NCBI RefSeq assembly: GCF_001953885.1
Contig: NZ_MQUS01000010.1
Span: 62,001 to 126,000 of the forward strand
Reading direction: 5' to 3'
DNA length: 64,000 nucleotides
Origin: Streptomyces sp. IMTB 2501
Lineage (GTDB): Bacteria > Actinomycetota > Actinomycetes > Streptomycetales > Streptomycetaceae
Shown here: piece after piece, positions 17,512 to 26,706 of the stretch
How positions within the stretch are numbered: position 1 is the first letter of the stretch
Layout of the letters: each line of letters begins with the position of its first letter
Translations under genes and position numbers: made by a program
The notes under the pieces: generated by a model
The model's database searches: none
Seen by the model: only the letters and a program-made list of their open reading frames with translations
What the model was told of the DNA's origin: nothing

Positions 17512-18096
17512 GTGCGATTCGAGAGTGTTCCCATGCCGGCGGGGGTCGAGGCACGGCCCCGCGACGCTCGTGGATATCCCGTGCCGGCGATCACGCCCTG
17601 GGAAGGGGAGGAGCCCCAGTTCGCGCTGACCGACTACGAACGCAGCGCCGCGTGCGCGAAGAAGCGCTTGTGCTCGGTGTGCAACCAGGGCATGCCACAG
17701 GGGCCGGTATGGCGTGTGGTGGGGGCCGCGGAGAGCGCGGCGATCGGCGAGGCGCTGGCCGCCGGCCGGCCCTATCGCAATCTCGCTCCGACCCTCGAAG
17801 GACCCGGGCACCGGGCCTGCATGCTGTACGCCTCGATGGTGTGCCCGTATCTGGCCCGGCCCAACGCCCGGCGCGGCATGTCGGCGACGGAACCGGACGA
17901 CCTGACCGCTCATGTGGTGCGCGGCGCCGTCCGGGGCGCCATGGGCGCCGTGGTGGGATTCGCCGAGTTCGAGTACGCCGTCACCGGCAGCCGGGTGCTC
18001 TTCCGGTTCCTGGACGTCGTCGAGTTCCTGCCGCACGACACGGCCGACGCCCACCTGGACGAACTGCGGGCCGAGCTCGCCCGGACCGCGAAGTGA
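17512..18096 (+). CDS. Conserved hypothetical protein, cysteine-containing
   Basis: The 194-residue product contains a Cys cluster (CAKKRLCSVCNQG around residues 49-61) and a second Cys pair (HRACMLYASMVCPY around 103-115), a spacing that could bind zinc or an iron-sulfur cluster. The rest is a mixed alpha/beta protein without signal or membrane segment. I do not recognise a named family. The GTG start at 17512 gives a full-length fold; the gene stands alone between two leftward genes. Confidence 0.7.
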   Translation: MRFESVPMPAGVEARPRDARGYPVPAITPWEGEEPQFALTDYERSAACAKKRLCSVCNQGMPQGPVWRVVGAAESAAIGEALAAGRPYRNLAPTLEGPGHRACMLYASMVCPYLARPNARRGMSATEPDDLTAHVVRGAVRGAMGAVVGFAEFEYAVTGSRVLFRFLDVVEFLPHDTADAHLDELRAELARTAK

Positions 18097-18144
18097 CCCG
18101 CACTCCGCGCCCCGGACGCGCCCGGCCCGTCCCGTCGTACGACG

Positions 18145-19053
18145 TCAGGGGCGGTACGCCGCCAGTCCGACCGTCGAGGTGACCTTGGTCGGGTGGCCCG
18201 TGCCGTCGGACGGCAGGGTCACCGTGCCGGACGGGGTGCGCACCGCGAGGGTCTTGCCGTCGGGCGACCAGGTCGGCTCGGTGTAGTCGGTGGTGGCGTG
18301 CGGGGTGAGGTCCTTGATGTGGTTGCCGTGCATGAAGTCCTCGACCAGCACGTGGTCGTGGCCGGCGACCGAGCGCACGAAGACGACTTCCTCGTCGTTC
18401 GGGGACAGGGCCGGCTGGGAGCCCTTGGTGAGCTTGCTGCCCTGCTGGCGCGTGTAGTCGTCACGGATGTAGACGGCGTCGGTGTCCACGTTGGCGTAGA
18501 CCGAAGTGCCGTACTGTCCGGCCGCGTTGGGCCACACGTTGCCGGTCTGCGGGATCGCCCCGCCCGGGCCGGGGTCGCCGTACAGGGACAGCGTCTTGGG
18601 CGTGCCGTGGACCGCCTTGGCGGAGACGTACTTCAGACGGGAGACACCCTTGTCCCGGGCCGCGAAGATGAGGTTGTCCTTGGCCGGGATGCCGTTTTGG
18701 CTGTCCTTCGCGGTCACCTGCCAGGTGGGGTGGGACCAGTTCTGGTTTCCGGGGTTCTTGGCGACGACCACACGCCCGCTGCCGTCCGGGTTGGCGATGT
18801 CCAGGTTCCCTGACCCGTCGATGAAGGCGGCCTTGGCGCCGTTCGGGGACCAGGCGAGGTCCCGGACCGGCACCCCGAAGTCAACCTTGTGGCCGCCGAT
18901 CAGCACGTTCCTGGTGCCGTTGCTGATGGTCAGGGTGCCGTGCGCGGCGCTGGTGGCGGCCGAGGCGGCGCCGGAGGCTCCCAGGAGTGCGGTGCCGGTG
19001 ACGGCTGCGGCCACGGCGATGGCGGCCGCGATGGTGCGGGTACGGGTGGTCAT
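18145..19053 (-). CDS. Secreted TolB-like beta-propeller protein
   Basis: A 302-residue exported protein. The N-terminus (MTTRTRTIAAAIAVAAAVTG followed by ALLGASGAASA) is a Sec signal peptide with cleavage likely after ASA. The mature part has PD40/TolB-type blade motifs (DLAWSPNGAKAAFIDGSGNLDIANPDGSG, QPALSPNDEEVVFV, EPTWSPDGKTLAV). ATG 19053 is preferred over an ATG seven codons upstream because a GGGGGA sequence sits at proper distance from it. Function is unknown; such proteins are usually cell-surface or extracellular interaction modules. Confidence 0.82.
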   Translation of the reverse strand: MTTRTRTIAAAIAVAAAVTGTALLGASGAASAATSAAHGTLTISNGTRNVLIGGHKVDFGVPVRDLAWSPNGAKAAFIDGSGNLDIANPDGSGRVVVAKNPGNQNWSHPTWQVTAKDSQNGIPAKDNLIFAARDKGVSRLKYVSAKAVHGTPKTLSLYGDPGPGGAIPQTGNVWPNAAGQYGTSVYANVDTDAVYIRDDYTRQQGSKLTKGSQPALSPNDEEVVFVRSVAGHDHVLVEDFMHGNHIKDLTPHATTDYTEPTWSPDGKTLAVRTPSGTVTLPSDGTGHPTKVTSTVGLAAYRP

Positions 19054-19149
19054 GAAGTATTCCCCCAGGAACATGGAAAGGTCGGGCGGCGCGATACACC
19101 GGCGCCTGCCCCGAGCCTGACAGATGCTGATCATTGAATCGTCTGTTCG

Positions 19150-20317
19150 GTGTCACAGGGGCGTAACACGCCTGGCGGGGAGGGCGAGGCGGCTCGGCGC
19201 GCGGGCCGGGCCCGGGCGCGCTGTCCGGCTGCAGTCCTCCTGACCGCCACCGGGCTGACTGCGGCGCTGCTGGGCGCGGCCCCGGCCGGCGCCGCGACCC
19301 TCCAGCCGGTGCTCACGCGGCGTACGACACCACGCCGACCGTGGACGCCCGAGGGCTGTCGAAGATCGCCAAGGTGACGTTCTCGGGCAACTGCACGGCC
19401 AAGGGCCTGGTGGCCACGTGCTCGGAGGATTTCGAGTCCGGCTCCTCTCGGGCGGCACCTGCGAGGTCGAGGTGGGAGGCCCCTCCTTCGGCGTCGACGA
19501 GCTCACCGACCACACCGGCCTGAAGGCCGGCAGCACCGTGAGCGAACCGGTCCACTTCACCAATGTGGCAAACCGGCCGGCCAGGGGCGTCCAGACCGTC
19601 CTGGCCCTCTCACCGGGCCTGGATTTCGCCGACCGCTACTCCAACTGCGAGTACGGGAACATCGGCAAGACCCACTACTCGGAGTGCTGTCCCAAGTGCG
19701 CGATCGACCTCGGAGAGACGGCCGCCCTGGCCGCACCGGTGCGTCTGCGCGTGAACTCCGCCGCGCTCTCCACGCTCGCGCTGAAGGTGAAGGCGGGCCG
19801 TAAGTCCTCAGCCCCGGCAGGCTCGGTGTCCCTGCCTCAGGCGGGCAACGTCACCGACTACCGGATCGTCTCCCTCCGAGCGCGCAACACGGCCGGCTTC
19901 GGTGTCACCGGCGCGAGTGCGCAAGCGGGCGCGGGCAGGAACGCGACCTTCGCCTTCCGTCTCTCCGTCAACGGCCCGGCAACGCTGTTCGACCGCAGCG
20001 ACGGTGACGGCGTGCCCACGGTCTGGGTGACGCTGCCGACCGGCACCACCGCCGTCGGTCACTCGGCCAACTGCTCGCCCTGGCAGTTGCACAACCCGAC
20101 GGCCGCGGCCCATGCGCCGTACATCTGCTTTCCACCCGGCATCGAACTGCCCAAGGGGCAGGTCACCGAGCTCTCCCTGACCGTCCGGGTCGATCAACCG
20201 GTCGCGCCTGCCAAGGGCGGCGTCCTACTGGTCCGGGATTTCGATCCGGCCCACTCCCAGTGGCTCCCGTTCGATCCGAACGGCGGCAACGACTCGGCGG
20301 CCCTCACGCTGAACTGA
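19150..20317 (+). pseudogene. Secreted protein gene with two apparent frameshifts
   Basis: A signal-peptide-like segment (AAVLLTATGLTAALLGAAPA, then GAAT) lies in one frame from GTG 19150. A continuation (YDTTPTVDARGLSKIAKVTF...CTAKGLVATCSED) is in a second frame from about 19320. The long C-terminal part (GGTCEVEVGGPSFGVDELTD...HFTNVANRPARGV) is in the third frame from about 19445 to the stop at 20317. Each step equals loss of one base. The C-terminal 290 residues look like a repeat-poor surface protein with several Cys (NCEYGNIGKTHYSECCPKC). Either a decayed gene or a sequence with two deletion errors. Confidence 0.65.
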
Positions 20318-20403
20318 GTCGGGCCACGGCCGCATGCCGATGCCGAACACCACCGCCTGCTCGGCATCGATGATCGGCCGGGGAACCAGCGACTGCCCGC
20401 CCG

Positions 20404-20883
20404 TCAGGCCATGCCACCCAACCGGTCCAGCTCCCTCCCGATCGCCTGCCGCACCTCGTCGTGCCGCGCCCCGAGCCTGAACCGCTCGTCGCTCCACCGG
20501 TCGGCCGGATACAGCCACACGGGCTTCCCCACCAACTCGGCCGGCTCCCAATCGAACCGAGGCCAGACGTGGGCGTGCAGGAACGGGTCCGAGTTGCCGA
20601 GGATCTCCAGGTTGACCCGGCGGAATGCGGGATCCAGGCACCGGCAGGCCCGCTCCACGGCTTCGCCGAGCCGGTCCATGTCGGACAGGAACGCCAGCCG
20701 CCTGCCTCGGGGCAGGTCGGACAGCCGCTGCACACCGGGCTCGTCCACGAGCAGGACCGAGTAGCCCGGCAGGAACTGCACGTCGCCGATCACCGCGAAC
20801 CCCGCATCGAGCCGCCGTAGCACGGTCGGATTCTCACCGCGCAGAGCAGTCCCGATCCGATCCGTCCGCCAGTCATCACTCAT
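20404..20883 (-). CDS. HIT-like protein, putative diadenosine tetraphosphate hydrolase
   Basis: A 159-residue protein with a HIT-superfamily fold: VIGDVQFLPGYSVLLVDEPG, then the signature NSDPFLHAHVWPRFDWEP, where His103 and His105 correspond to the first two His of the HxHxH motif and Trp replaces the third. It ends in a family-typical WSDERFRLGARHDEVRQAIG. HIT enzymes cleave nucleoside phosphates; this subgroup is annotated as Ap4A hydrolase-like by similarity only. It reads toward the broken secreted-protein gene. Confidence 0.82.
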   Translation of the reverse strand: MSDDWRTDRIGTALRGENPTVLRRLDAGFAVIGDVQFLPGYSVLLVDEPGVQRLSDLPRGRRLAFLSDMDRLGEAVERACRCLDPAFRRVNLEILGNSDPFLHAHVWPRFDWEPAELVGKPVWLYPADRWSDERFRLGARHDEVRQAIGRELDRLGGMA

Positions 20884-20960
20884 GGCCCCAACCTATGGCC
20901 TGCCCGTTCCCGCAGCTGAGTCGGCCCTGCGCCGACAGACCGAGGGACCGTTCGGCCTCT

Positions 20961-21360
20961 TCAACGGCGCCTGACCTCGCCGACGTCGAGCCCGCGGTCG
21001 ACACTGTGCGGGACGACCGTCTGCCCAGGCTCCACGTGCAGCCGCTCACCGTCGAGGCGGACCTCGGCCAGTCCGCGCGTCGCACGTCTCCGTCTCGAAG
21101 AGCACCACCGGGCGCCCGGACCGGGCGATCACGGTGTCGCCGAGGACGCGTTCGTTCTCTTCGTAGATGGCGTCCATGGCCCGCCAGGCGAAGGCGATCC
21201 GGCTCTGGAGGCCGGTGGGGTGATGGGGGAGCGCGGTGAACTCCCAGGCGTCGCGTACGGCGGTGCGGTCGCCGGCCCGCACCGCGTACCAGGCCGGCTC
21301 GTGCACCAGGACCACGTTCTCGCTGTCAGCGATCCAGGTGTAGTTGAACCGCACCCGCAT
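20961..21360 (-). pseudogene. Hypothetical protein, frameshifted near its 3' end
   Basis: From ATG 21360 the frame encodes MRVRFNYTWIADSENVVLVH...DAIYEENERVLGDTVIARS and VVLFETETCDAR, which looks like real coding sequence, but then hits a stop near 21046. In the adjacent frame the sequence continues sensibly as GLAEVRLDGERLHVEPGQTV, then VPHSVDRGLDVGEVRRR, to a stop at 20961. The break sits in GACGCGCGGACTG, where loss of a CG dinucleotide would explain it. Coding-like sequence also extends upstream of 21360 (FADRLCRR) without a good start, so the 5' end may be missing too. I do not recognise the family. Confidence 0.5.
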
Positions 21361-21448
21361 ACGGCGACACAGTCGGTCGGCGAACAGGAGCCGCTCGGGC
21401 GGCGGTTGAGGGGTGAGGAAGCGTCCGATGACGCCCGCGGAGAGGGGG

Positions 21449-22318
21449 TCAGGCGAGGACGCGGCCGAGGAAGTCGCGGATGTGCCCGGTGATGGCCTTG
21501 AGATGGCTCTCCAGGGCGAAGTGCCCGGAGTCGAGCAGATGGATCTCCGCGTCGGGCAGGTCCTGGCTGAACGCCTTGGCGCCCTCGGGGCCGAAGATCT
21601 CGTCGTTCGCTCCCCAGACCGCCAGCAGCGGGACCCGGGAGTCACGGAAGTACTGGTGCACCCGCGGGTAGAGGTCCACGTTGGTGGGGTAGTCGCGGAA
21701 GAGCTTGAGCTGGATCTCGTCGTTTCCGGGGCGGTCCAGCAGCGCCTGGTCGTGGACCCAGTTGTCGGGGCTGACCAGGCTGGGGTCGGCGACTCCGGTC
21801 ACGTACTGCCACCGGGTCATCTCGGCAGTCAGGGCACCGCGCATGGGGGCCTCGGTGTCCGGTCCCGGGGCCTTGCCGTAGGCGAAGACGCCGTCCCAGA
21901 AGGGCTTGACGAAGCCCTCGTCGTAGGCGTTGCCGTTCTGGGTGATGATCGCGGTGACGCTGTCCGGGGACTGCAGGGCGAGCCGCCAGCCGATGGGGGC
22001 GCCGTAGTCCTGGACGTACATCGCGAACCGTTCGACGCCCAGATGCCGGAGCAGGGCGGAGGTGACTTCGGTGAGGGCGTCGAAGGTGTACGGGAAGTCC
22101 TGCGCGGCCGGCATGGCGGACTGGCCGAAGCCGATGTGGTCCGGGGCGATCACGTGGTAGCGGTCGGCGAGTGCCGGGATCAGGTGGCGGAACATGTGCG
22201 AGCTGGTCGGAAAGCCGTGCAGGAGCAGCACGGTGGGTGCCGTACGGTCGCCGGCCTCCCGGTAGAAGACCTCGAGGCCCCTGACGGTGGCGGTGCGGTG
22301 GTGGACTGCAGAGATCAT
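21449..22318 (-). CDS. Alpha/beta hydrolase with Asp nucleophile (haloalkane dehalogenase/epoxide hydrolase-like)
   Basis: The 289-residue enzyme has the oxyanion segment LLLHGFPTSSHMFR and the nucleophile elbow YVQDYGAPIGWR, in which Asp104 replaces the usual Ser. That places it with haloalkane dehalogenases and epoxide hydrolases. A catalytic acid candidate is in VWGANDEIFGP and the His is His266 in LLDSGHFALE. The start ATG 22318 is followed directly by the fold. The upstream region 22319-22400 is unusually AT-rich, with a -35-like TTGACA (22382-22387 on this strand) and a GTTATAAC palindrome, suggesting a regulated promoter. Confidence 0.85.
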   Translation of the reverse strand: MISAVHHRTATVRGLEVFYREAGDRTAPTVLLLHGFPTSSHMFRHLIPALADRYHVIAPDHIGFGQSAMPAAQDFPYTFDALTEVTSALLRHLGVERFAMYVQDYGAPIGWRLALQSPDSVTAIITQNGNAYDEGFVKPFWDGVFAYGKAPGPDTEAPMRGALTAEMTRWQYVTGVADPSLVSPDNWVHDQALLDRPGNDEIQLKLFRDYPTNVDLYPRVHQYFRDSRVPLLAVWGANDEIFGPEGAKAFSQDLPDAEIHLLDSGHFALESHLKAITGHIRDFLGRVLA

Positions 22319-22345
22319 TTTTCTAACCCATCTATCGAGCTTTAG

Positions 22346-22387
22346 CGGTTATAACTCCAGTCGAGCATGCCAGATTTAACCTGTCAA
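22346..22387 (-). promoter_or_regulatory. Candidate promoter/operator of the Asp-nucleophile hydrolase
   Basis: TTGACA (22382-22387, leftward) is followed 17 bases later by TCGACT (22359-22364), a weak -10. The 8-base palindrome GTTATAAC lies just downstream (about 22348-22355). Several GGTTA repeats occur in the same 70-base AT-rich patch. No regulator gene adjoins it. Confidence 0.35.
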
Positions 22388-22529
22388 GGTGGAGTTGCCG
22401 GTTAGTCTTGATGCGGGAAGGCGGGTGAGGGGAGGTCGGCGACGGCGACGCTGCTGCCCATCAACGTGCGCCCGGGGCGAACCGACCGTGGCTTCCCTGC
22501 TGGTCGCACACCGCGGCCCCGGCTTGTGC

Positions 22530-23190
22530 AGGTGGCGACCCCGGCGATCAGTGGGGTGTCGCGGGAGGCGACAGTGCCGGCCGGCAGGTTGCCGCTCCCG
22601 GGGTGGTTGAAGACGGTCTCCACGACCATGGCACCGCCCGGCAGTACGCCGGTGGAGGCGGCGAAGCCCTTGGCGGTGGCGGGAACGGCGCCGGGCAACT
22701 GGTGGCGCAGCAGCCCCCGGTGGACCGGCAGTCCGTCCGTGGGGGGGGCGGCCTCCTTATGAGGCGTGGCCGCTTGGTCGGCGAAGGGCTCCGCGCGTGA
22801 TCCGGACGTTCCAGCCAGGTTCACGGCGACAGCGTCAGCAGCCAGGGCAACGGAGATCACGAACTCGGGCAGGGTGAACGCGGCCGCTGAGTGGCCGACG
22901 GTGCGGTCGACGAACCGGCCCGGCGGTACGGCGAGGGCGACCACGGGGGCGAACGCGGTCAGGCCCAGGATCATGGTGCTGGGCAGCGGGTCGGCGAGTG
23001 GGTCGGCCATCCGGTCCCAGAAGCGCTCCCACACCGGCCGGTCCAAGCCCGGCTGGTGCCGACCGGCGGCGATGTCCGCGGTGGTGGCGCCTCGTTCGGA
23101 GGTGGCGCTGGCCGCGTCCTCGGGCAGCAGCTCGCCGGCCGCGAACACCATGGCCGGCAGAACGACCAGCCTCAGTGTCCGGCGGCTGGC
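22530..23190 (-). pseudogene. Eroded dipeptide/oligopeptide ABC permease (DppB-like)
   Basis: An uninterrupted frame on this strand contains ordered but collapsed pieces of a DppB/OppB-type permease: RRTLRLVVLPAMVFAAGELL, then HQPGLDRPVWERFWDRMADP, LPSTMILGLTAFAPVVALAV, HSAAAFTLPEFVISVALA, and the C-terminal VLPGGAMVVETVFNHPGSGN and SRDTPLIAGVA. In real permeases these segments are much further apart and separated by membrane helices and the EAA loop. Here the middle is missing and Pro/Arg substitutions disrupt the helices. It is therefore a remnant, not a functional gene; no substrate-binding protein or ATPase adjoins it. Confidence 0.65.
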
Positions 23191-23298
23191 TCGGCCACGC
23201 GCCTTCGAGCTGGACGCGTCACGCGCCAGTATCCGGCGAGCCCGGGTAGGTTGTGCACGTTGGCGGCGGCCAGTTCGATGGCGTCGGCCATGCCTCAC

Positions 23299-24462
23299 AG
23301 CAGATAGCCGGAGCTGTCGTACTGCGCGCTGCTTTTCGTCCTTGGTGCCGCAGCAACGCGGGGAAAGGCACGCAGGGCAGTTGCAGCTTCACCGGTATGG
23401 ACACACGGGGTTCTCATGCTGGTGGTGCGCCGTACCGGCATCGAGTGCTCGTGTGGTCCTGTATGAGCTCCCGCTCTGGCGAGAAATACCTGCCGCCTTT
23501 GTCCGACGTCAGAGGAAGGCAGGTCGGTCGCTGTGCGGTCGGTGGGGCGACACGCGTCTGGGTCACATGGCAGCGGGGCGGATTTCCTCAACTCGCCATT
23601 CCCCTTGCGTGAATTGTAGGTGGTCAACGTGCTGGGCCGGGAGACCATGGGTGGTGCAGTGGCCCTGCACCGCATGGACCACCAGGTGCCGGACGTACTG
23701 CGCCTGGCCGCCGCCGCGGTGGGCGCCGGGGTTGTGCGGTGGACCGCGACGGTCGGTAGTGCTGGAAGCCGACGGCGTCCGTGAGATGGATCTGCGTGAG
23801 TTGGCGGCCAGGCGTCCCGTCCCGCTCAGCCTGCGCTAGCTTGGACCGGTCGCTCTTGCGTACCGCCGGCTGGCCGGCGGCGCAGGCGGCGGGCGCTTGC
23901 GGGTGGGACCTGTCAGCTGCCCGCATGGGACGTCATCCGTCCGGGAAGGCGAGCCGCGTGAGGCGGAGCAGAGCTGATCGATGAGTGTGACTGAATCCCC
24001 GGGCGGTACTCCCCTTTTTGAGTGGTGTTTTGGTCGAATTTCAAGCGTGATGACACCGCTTTTCGGTATCTCCGATTCGATCGCTCGTCTCGCCCGGCCC
24101 GACCGCACTAGTAGTCTTACATTGCGTAGGACTACCGTGTGTTCGAGAACCTGCCGCGTTTCTCCGTGAAGGGATGCCTTGGTGTGTCGCTGATTAGGAT
24201 GGTCTGCCCTTTCATGTCAAGGAATGACATGGGATGGCCTCGCGGGTGCGGTGGTACGCCGTCATCGGATCGGCGCCGCCGCATCGGGTCCGGCATGATG
24301 GCGCGGGCCGCCGGGCGGTACGGCATCAACGCCTTCGGCACAGCGACCCACTGCGCCGAGGCGCGCGACGAGGTTTCCGGGAACGCAGAGGGAAGCCCTG
24401 GCATCGGCTGAACCCGGTCCGAGCGGGACACACATACACACCGACATTTGTCTGGAGGCCAT
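23299..24462. other. Long gene-poor stretch with coding remnants
   Basis: About 1.16 kb without a gene I can support. Around 23635-23840 two out-of-frame pieces on the plus strand (GGAVALHRMDHQVPDVLRLA and VVLEADGVREMDLRELAARR) look like one decayed short gene. The rest is AT-richer than its surroundings, and the BlaI-like box at 24111-24135 lies at its right end. The distance from that box to the next start (24463) implies a long 5' leader or an unrecognised small gene between them. Confidence 0.5.
24111..24135. promoter_or_regulatory. BlaI-like operator, box A
   Basis: A 25-base dyad centred at 24123. The outer arms GTAGTC (24111-24116) and GACTAC (24130-24135) pair perfectly, and the inner TAC/GTA pair is spaced by five bases (core TTACATTGCGTA). 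It shares the left half TAGTCTTAC with the box between blaI and the PBP gene. It is the only such box upstream of the GT2/TagF-like gene. Confidence 0.65.
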
Positions 24463-26694
24463 GTGGTAACGACTGATACCCCGGCCGTGCAGCCGTCCGA
24501 AGAAGTGCTCATCAGTATCGTCCTGCCCGTCTACCAGGTGCAGGAGTACCTGCCGGAGTGTCTCGACTCGGTCCTCGGGGCGTCGCAGTCCTTTCAGGGT
24601 ATCGAGGTCGTGGCCGTGGACGACTGTTCCCCTGACGGCAGCGGTGCCCTGCTCGACAAGTACGCGGCCCAAGACCAGCGGCTGCGCGTGGTCCACCTGC
24701 CGCAGAACGTCGGCCTCGGCCGAGCGCGCAGCGAGGGACTGGCGCGAGCCAGGGGCGACTACGTGTGGTTCGTCGACAGCGACGACCGGCTGACCGACGG
24801 AGCACTCTCCGCGGTCGCAGAGCGGCTGAAGCGGACCGAGCCCGACGTGCTTCTCGTCGACCACGCCCTCGTCGACCCGGACGGAGGCGTGGAGCGCAAT
24901 GTGCGTGCTCATCTCTTCCGGGACGCCCCCGAGACGTTCACGCTCGCCGAGCGCCCCGGCACCCTGGACCTCATCATGACCGCGTGGAGCAGGGTGCTGC
25001 GCCGCGAGTTCCTGCTCGGCCTGGACCTGGAGTTCGGGCACGGGTACTACGAGGACATCTCCGTCACCTACCCCGTCCTGCTCGCCGCGCGCCGGCTCAG
25101 CATGCTCGACCGTGTCTGCTACCACTACCGGCGCGGGCGTGCGGGAGCGATCACCAACACCTCCAGCCCGAAGCACTTCGATCTCTTCGGCCAGTACGAG
25201 CGGATCTTCGCCTTCATCGACCGCGAGGCCGAGACCACCGAGCCCTTCCGTAGGGCGGTGTTCGACCGGACCGTACGCCATGCGGCGACGGTGCTCGCCG
25301 AGCCCGGACTCGTGCCCGAGAACATGCGGCGCGATTTCTTCCGGAAGGCGTCGGAACACTTCCGGAGATTCCGGCCGCGCGACTACTCCCACCCGTCCGG
25401 GCTGCGCGGCCTGCAGTACCGGCTGGTGGAGCGCGGCGCCTATCCCGCGTACGCGGCCTTGGAACCGGTGAACCGGCTCCGTCTCACGCTTCGTACCGCC
25501 CTCGGCCGGGCGCGCCGTGCGGCACGGCGGGTACCCCGGCTGGCGGCAACGGCGCTTCGGCGGGCCTACTACCGTGCTTGCCTGCTGCTTCCCGTCGATG
25601 ACGGTCTCGCCGTCTATGCCGCCTACTGGAGCCGCGGTTACGCCTGCAATCCGGCGGCCGTCTTCGAGAAGGCCCGCGAGCTCACGCCCGGCATCCGAGG
25701 GGTGTGGGTGGTCGCCAAGGACCGGACGGGGTCCATCCCGCCGGGGGTCGAGTACGTGGTGGACGGATCGGCACGGTGTCTGCGCACCATGGCGCGGGCC
25801 AAGTACCTGGTCAACAACGTCAACTTCCCTTATGAGCTGCCCAAACGGCGGGGCGCGGTGCTGGTGCAGACGCAGCACGGTACCCCCCTGAAGAAGATGG
25901 GAACCGATCTGCGGGACCACCCCGCTGCCGCACGCGGCATGAACTTCGACCGGCTGGTGGAGCAGTGCGGGCGATGGGACTTCCTGGTTTCGCCGAACCC
26001 GCACACCACCGAGGTGTTCACCAGGGTCTACCCCGGCGGCTACGAGGTACTTCAGACGGGCTATCCGCGCGTCGACCGGCTGGTCAACGCCTCGCTCGAC
26101 CAGACGAACCGCGTGCGGAGCGAACTGGGCATCGTCCGTGGACAGACCGCTGTCCTCTATGCGCCCACCCACCGCGACCACCAGGACCAGACGGCGGCTC
26201 TGCTCGATGTGCAGCGGTTCGCCGATCAGCTCGGCGACGACCATGTCCTACTGGTGCGTTCGCACTACTTCGACACCCCTGGGACCGCCCCGTCGCGCGG
26301 CGTCGTGGACGTTTCGTCCCACCCGTCGATCGAAGACCTGTGCATCGCTGCCGATGTGCTGATCACCGACTACTCCTCAGTGATGTTCGACTACGCCGCA
26401 CTGGACAGGCCGATCGTGATCTACGCGCCCGACTGGGAGACGTACCGCCGCGCACGAGGCGTCTACTTCGACCTGCTCGCCGAGGCACCCGGAGTGGTCG
26501 CCACCACGCAGGGGCAACTCGCCGAGATCTTCCTCAGCGGCGAGTACACGGGGCCGCGCGTGGCCAAGAGGCGCTCCGAATTCCGGGAACGCTTCTGCCC
26601 CTACGACGACGGACACGCGGCCGAGCGCGTGGTGCGCAGCGTCTTCCTGGGAGAGCCGGTCAATGCGAACGGGACGGAACCGGCGGGCAGTTGA
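24463..26694 (+). CDS. Bifunctional glycosyltransferase family 2 / CDP-glycerol glycerophosphotransferase (TagF-like)
   Basis: A 743-residue two-domain protein. Residues about 15-230 form a GT2 (GT-A) domain: ISIVLPVYQVQEYLPECLDS, VVAVDDCSPDGSG and the metal-binding VWFVDSDDRLTDG. Residues about 370-735 form a TagB/TagF-type polyglycerophosphate transferase domain: VQTQHGTPLKKMGTDLRDHP, SPNPHTTEVFTRVY, YAPTHRD and ITDYSSVMFDYA. Such proteins build teichoic-acid-like polyol phosphate chains at the inner membrane face. GTG 24463 is chosen because GGAGG (24454-24458) precedes it. It is convergent with a second GT2 gene. Confidence 0.9.
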   Translation: MVTTDTPAVQPSEEVLISIVLPVYQVQEYLPECLDSVLGASQSFQGIEVVAVDDCSPDGSGALLDKYAAQDQRLRVVHLPQNVGLGRARSEGLARARGDYVWFVDSDDRLTDGALSAVAERLKRTEPDVLLVDHALVDPDGGVERNVRAHLFRDAPETFTLAERPGTLDLIMTAWSRVLRREFLLGLDLEFGHGYYEDISVTYPVLLAARRLSMLDRVCYHYRRGRAGAITNTSSPKHFDLFGQYERIFAFIDREAETTEPFRRAVFDRTVRHAATVLAEPGLVPENMRRDFFRKASEHFRRFRPRDYSHPSGLRGLQYRLVERGAYPAYAALEPVNRLRLTLRTALGRARRAARRVPRLAATALRRAYYRACLLLPVDDGLAVYAAYWSRGYACNPAAVFEKARELTPGIRGVWVVAKDRTGSIPPGVEYVVDGSARCLRTMARAKYLVNNVNFPYELPKRRGAVLVQTQHGTPLKKMGTDLRDHPAAARGMNFDRLVEQCGRWDFLVSPNPHTTEVFTRVYPGGYEVLQTGYPRVDRLVNASLDQTNRVRSELGIVRGQTAVLYAPTHRDHQDQTAALLDVQRFADQLGDDHVLLVRSHYFDTPGTAPSRGVVDVSSHPSIEDLCIAADVLITDYSSVMFDYAALDRPIVIYAPDWETYRRARGVYFDLLAEAPGVVATTQGQLAEIFLSGEYTGPRVAKRRSEFRERFCPYDDGHAAERVVRSVFLGEPVNANGTEPAGS

Positions 26695-26706
26695 CGTCGT
26701 CGCCGC

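Noticed and set aside
24262..26244. 660-codon minus-strand frame opposite the GT2/TagF-like gene
   Set aside because: No motif and biased composition; the opposite strand holds a complete two-domain enzyme.
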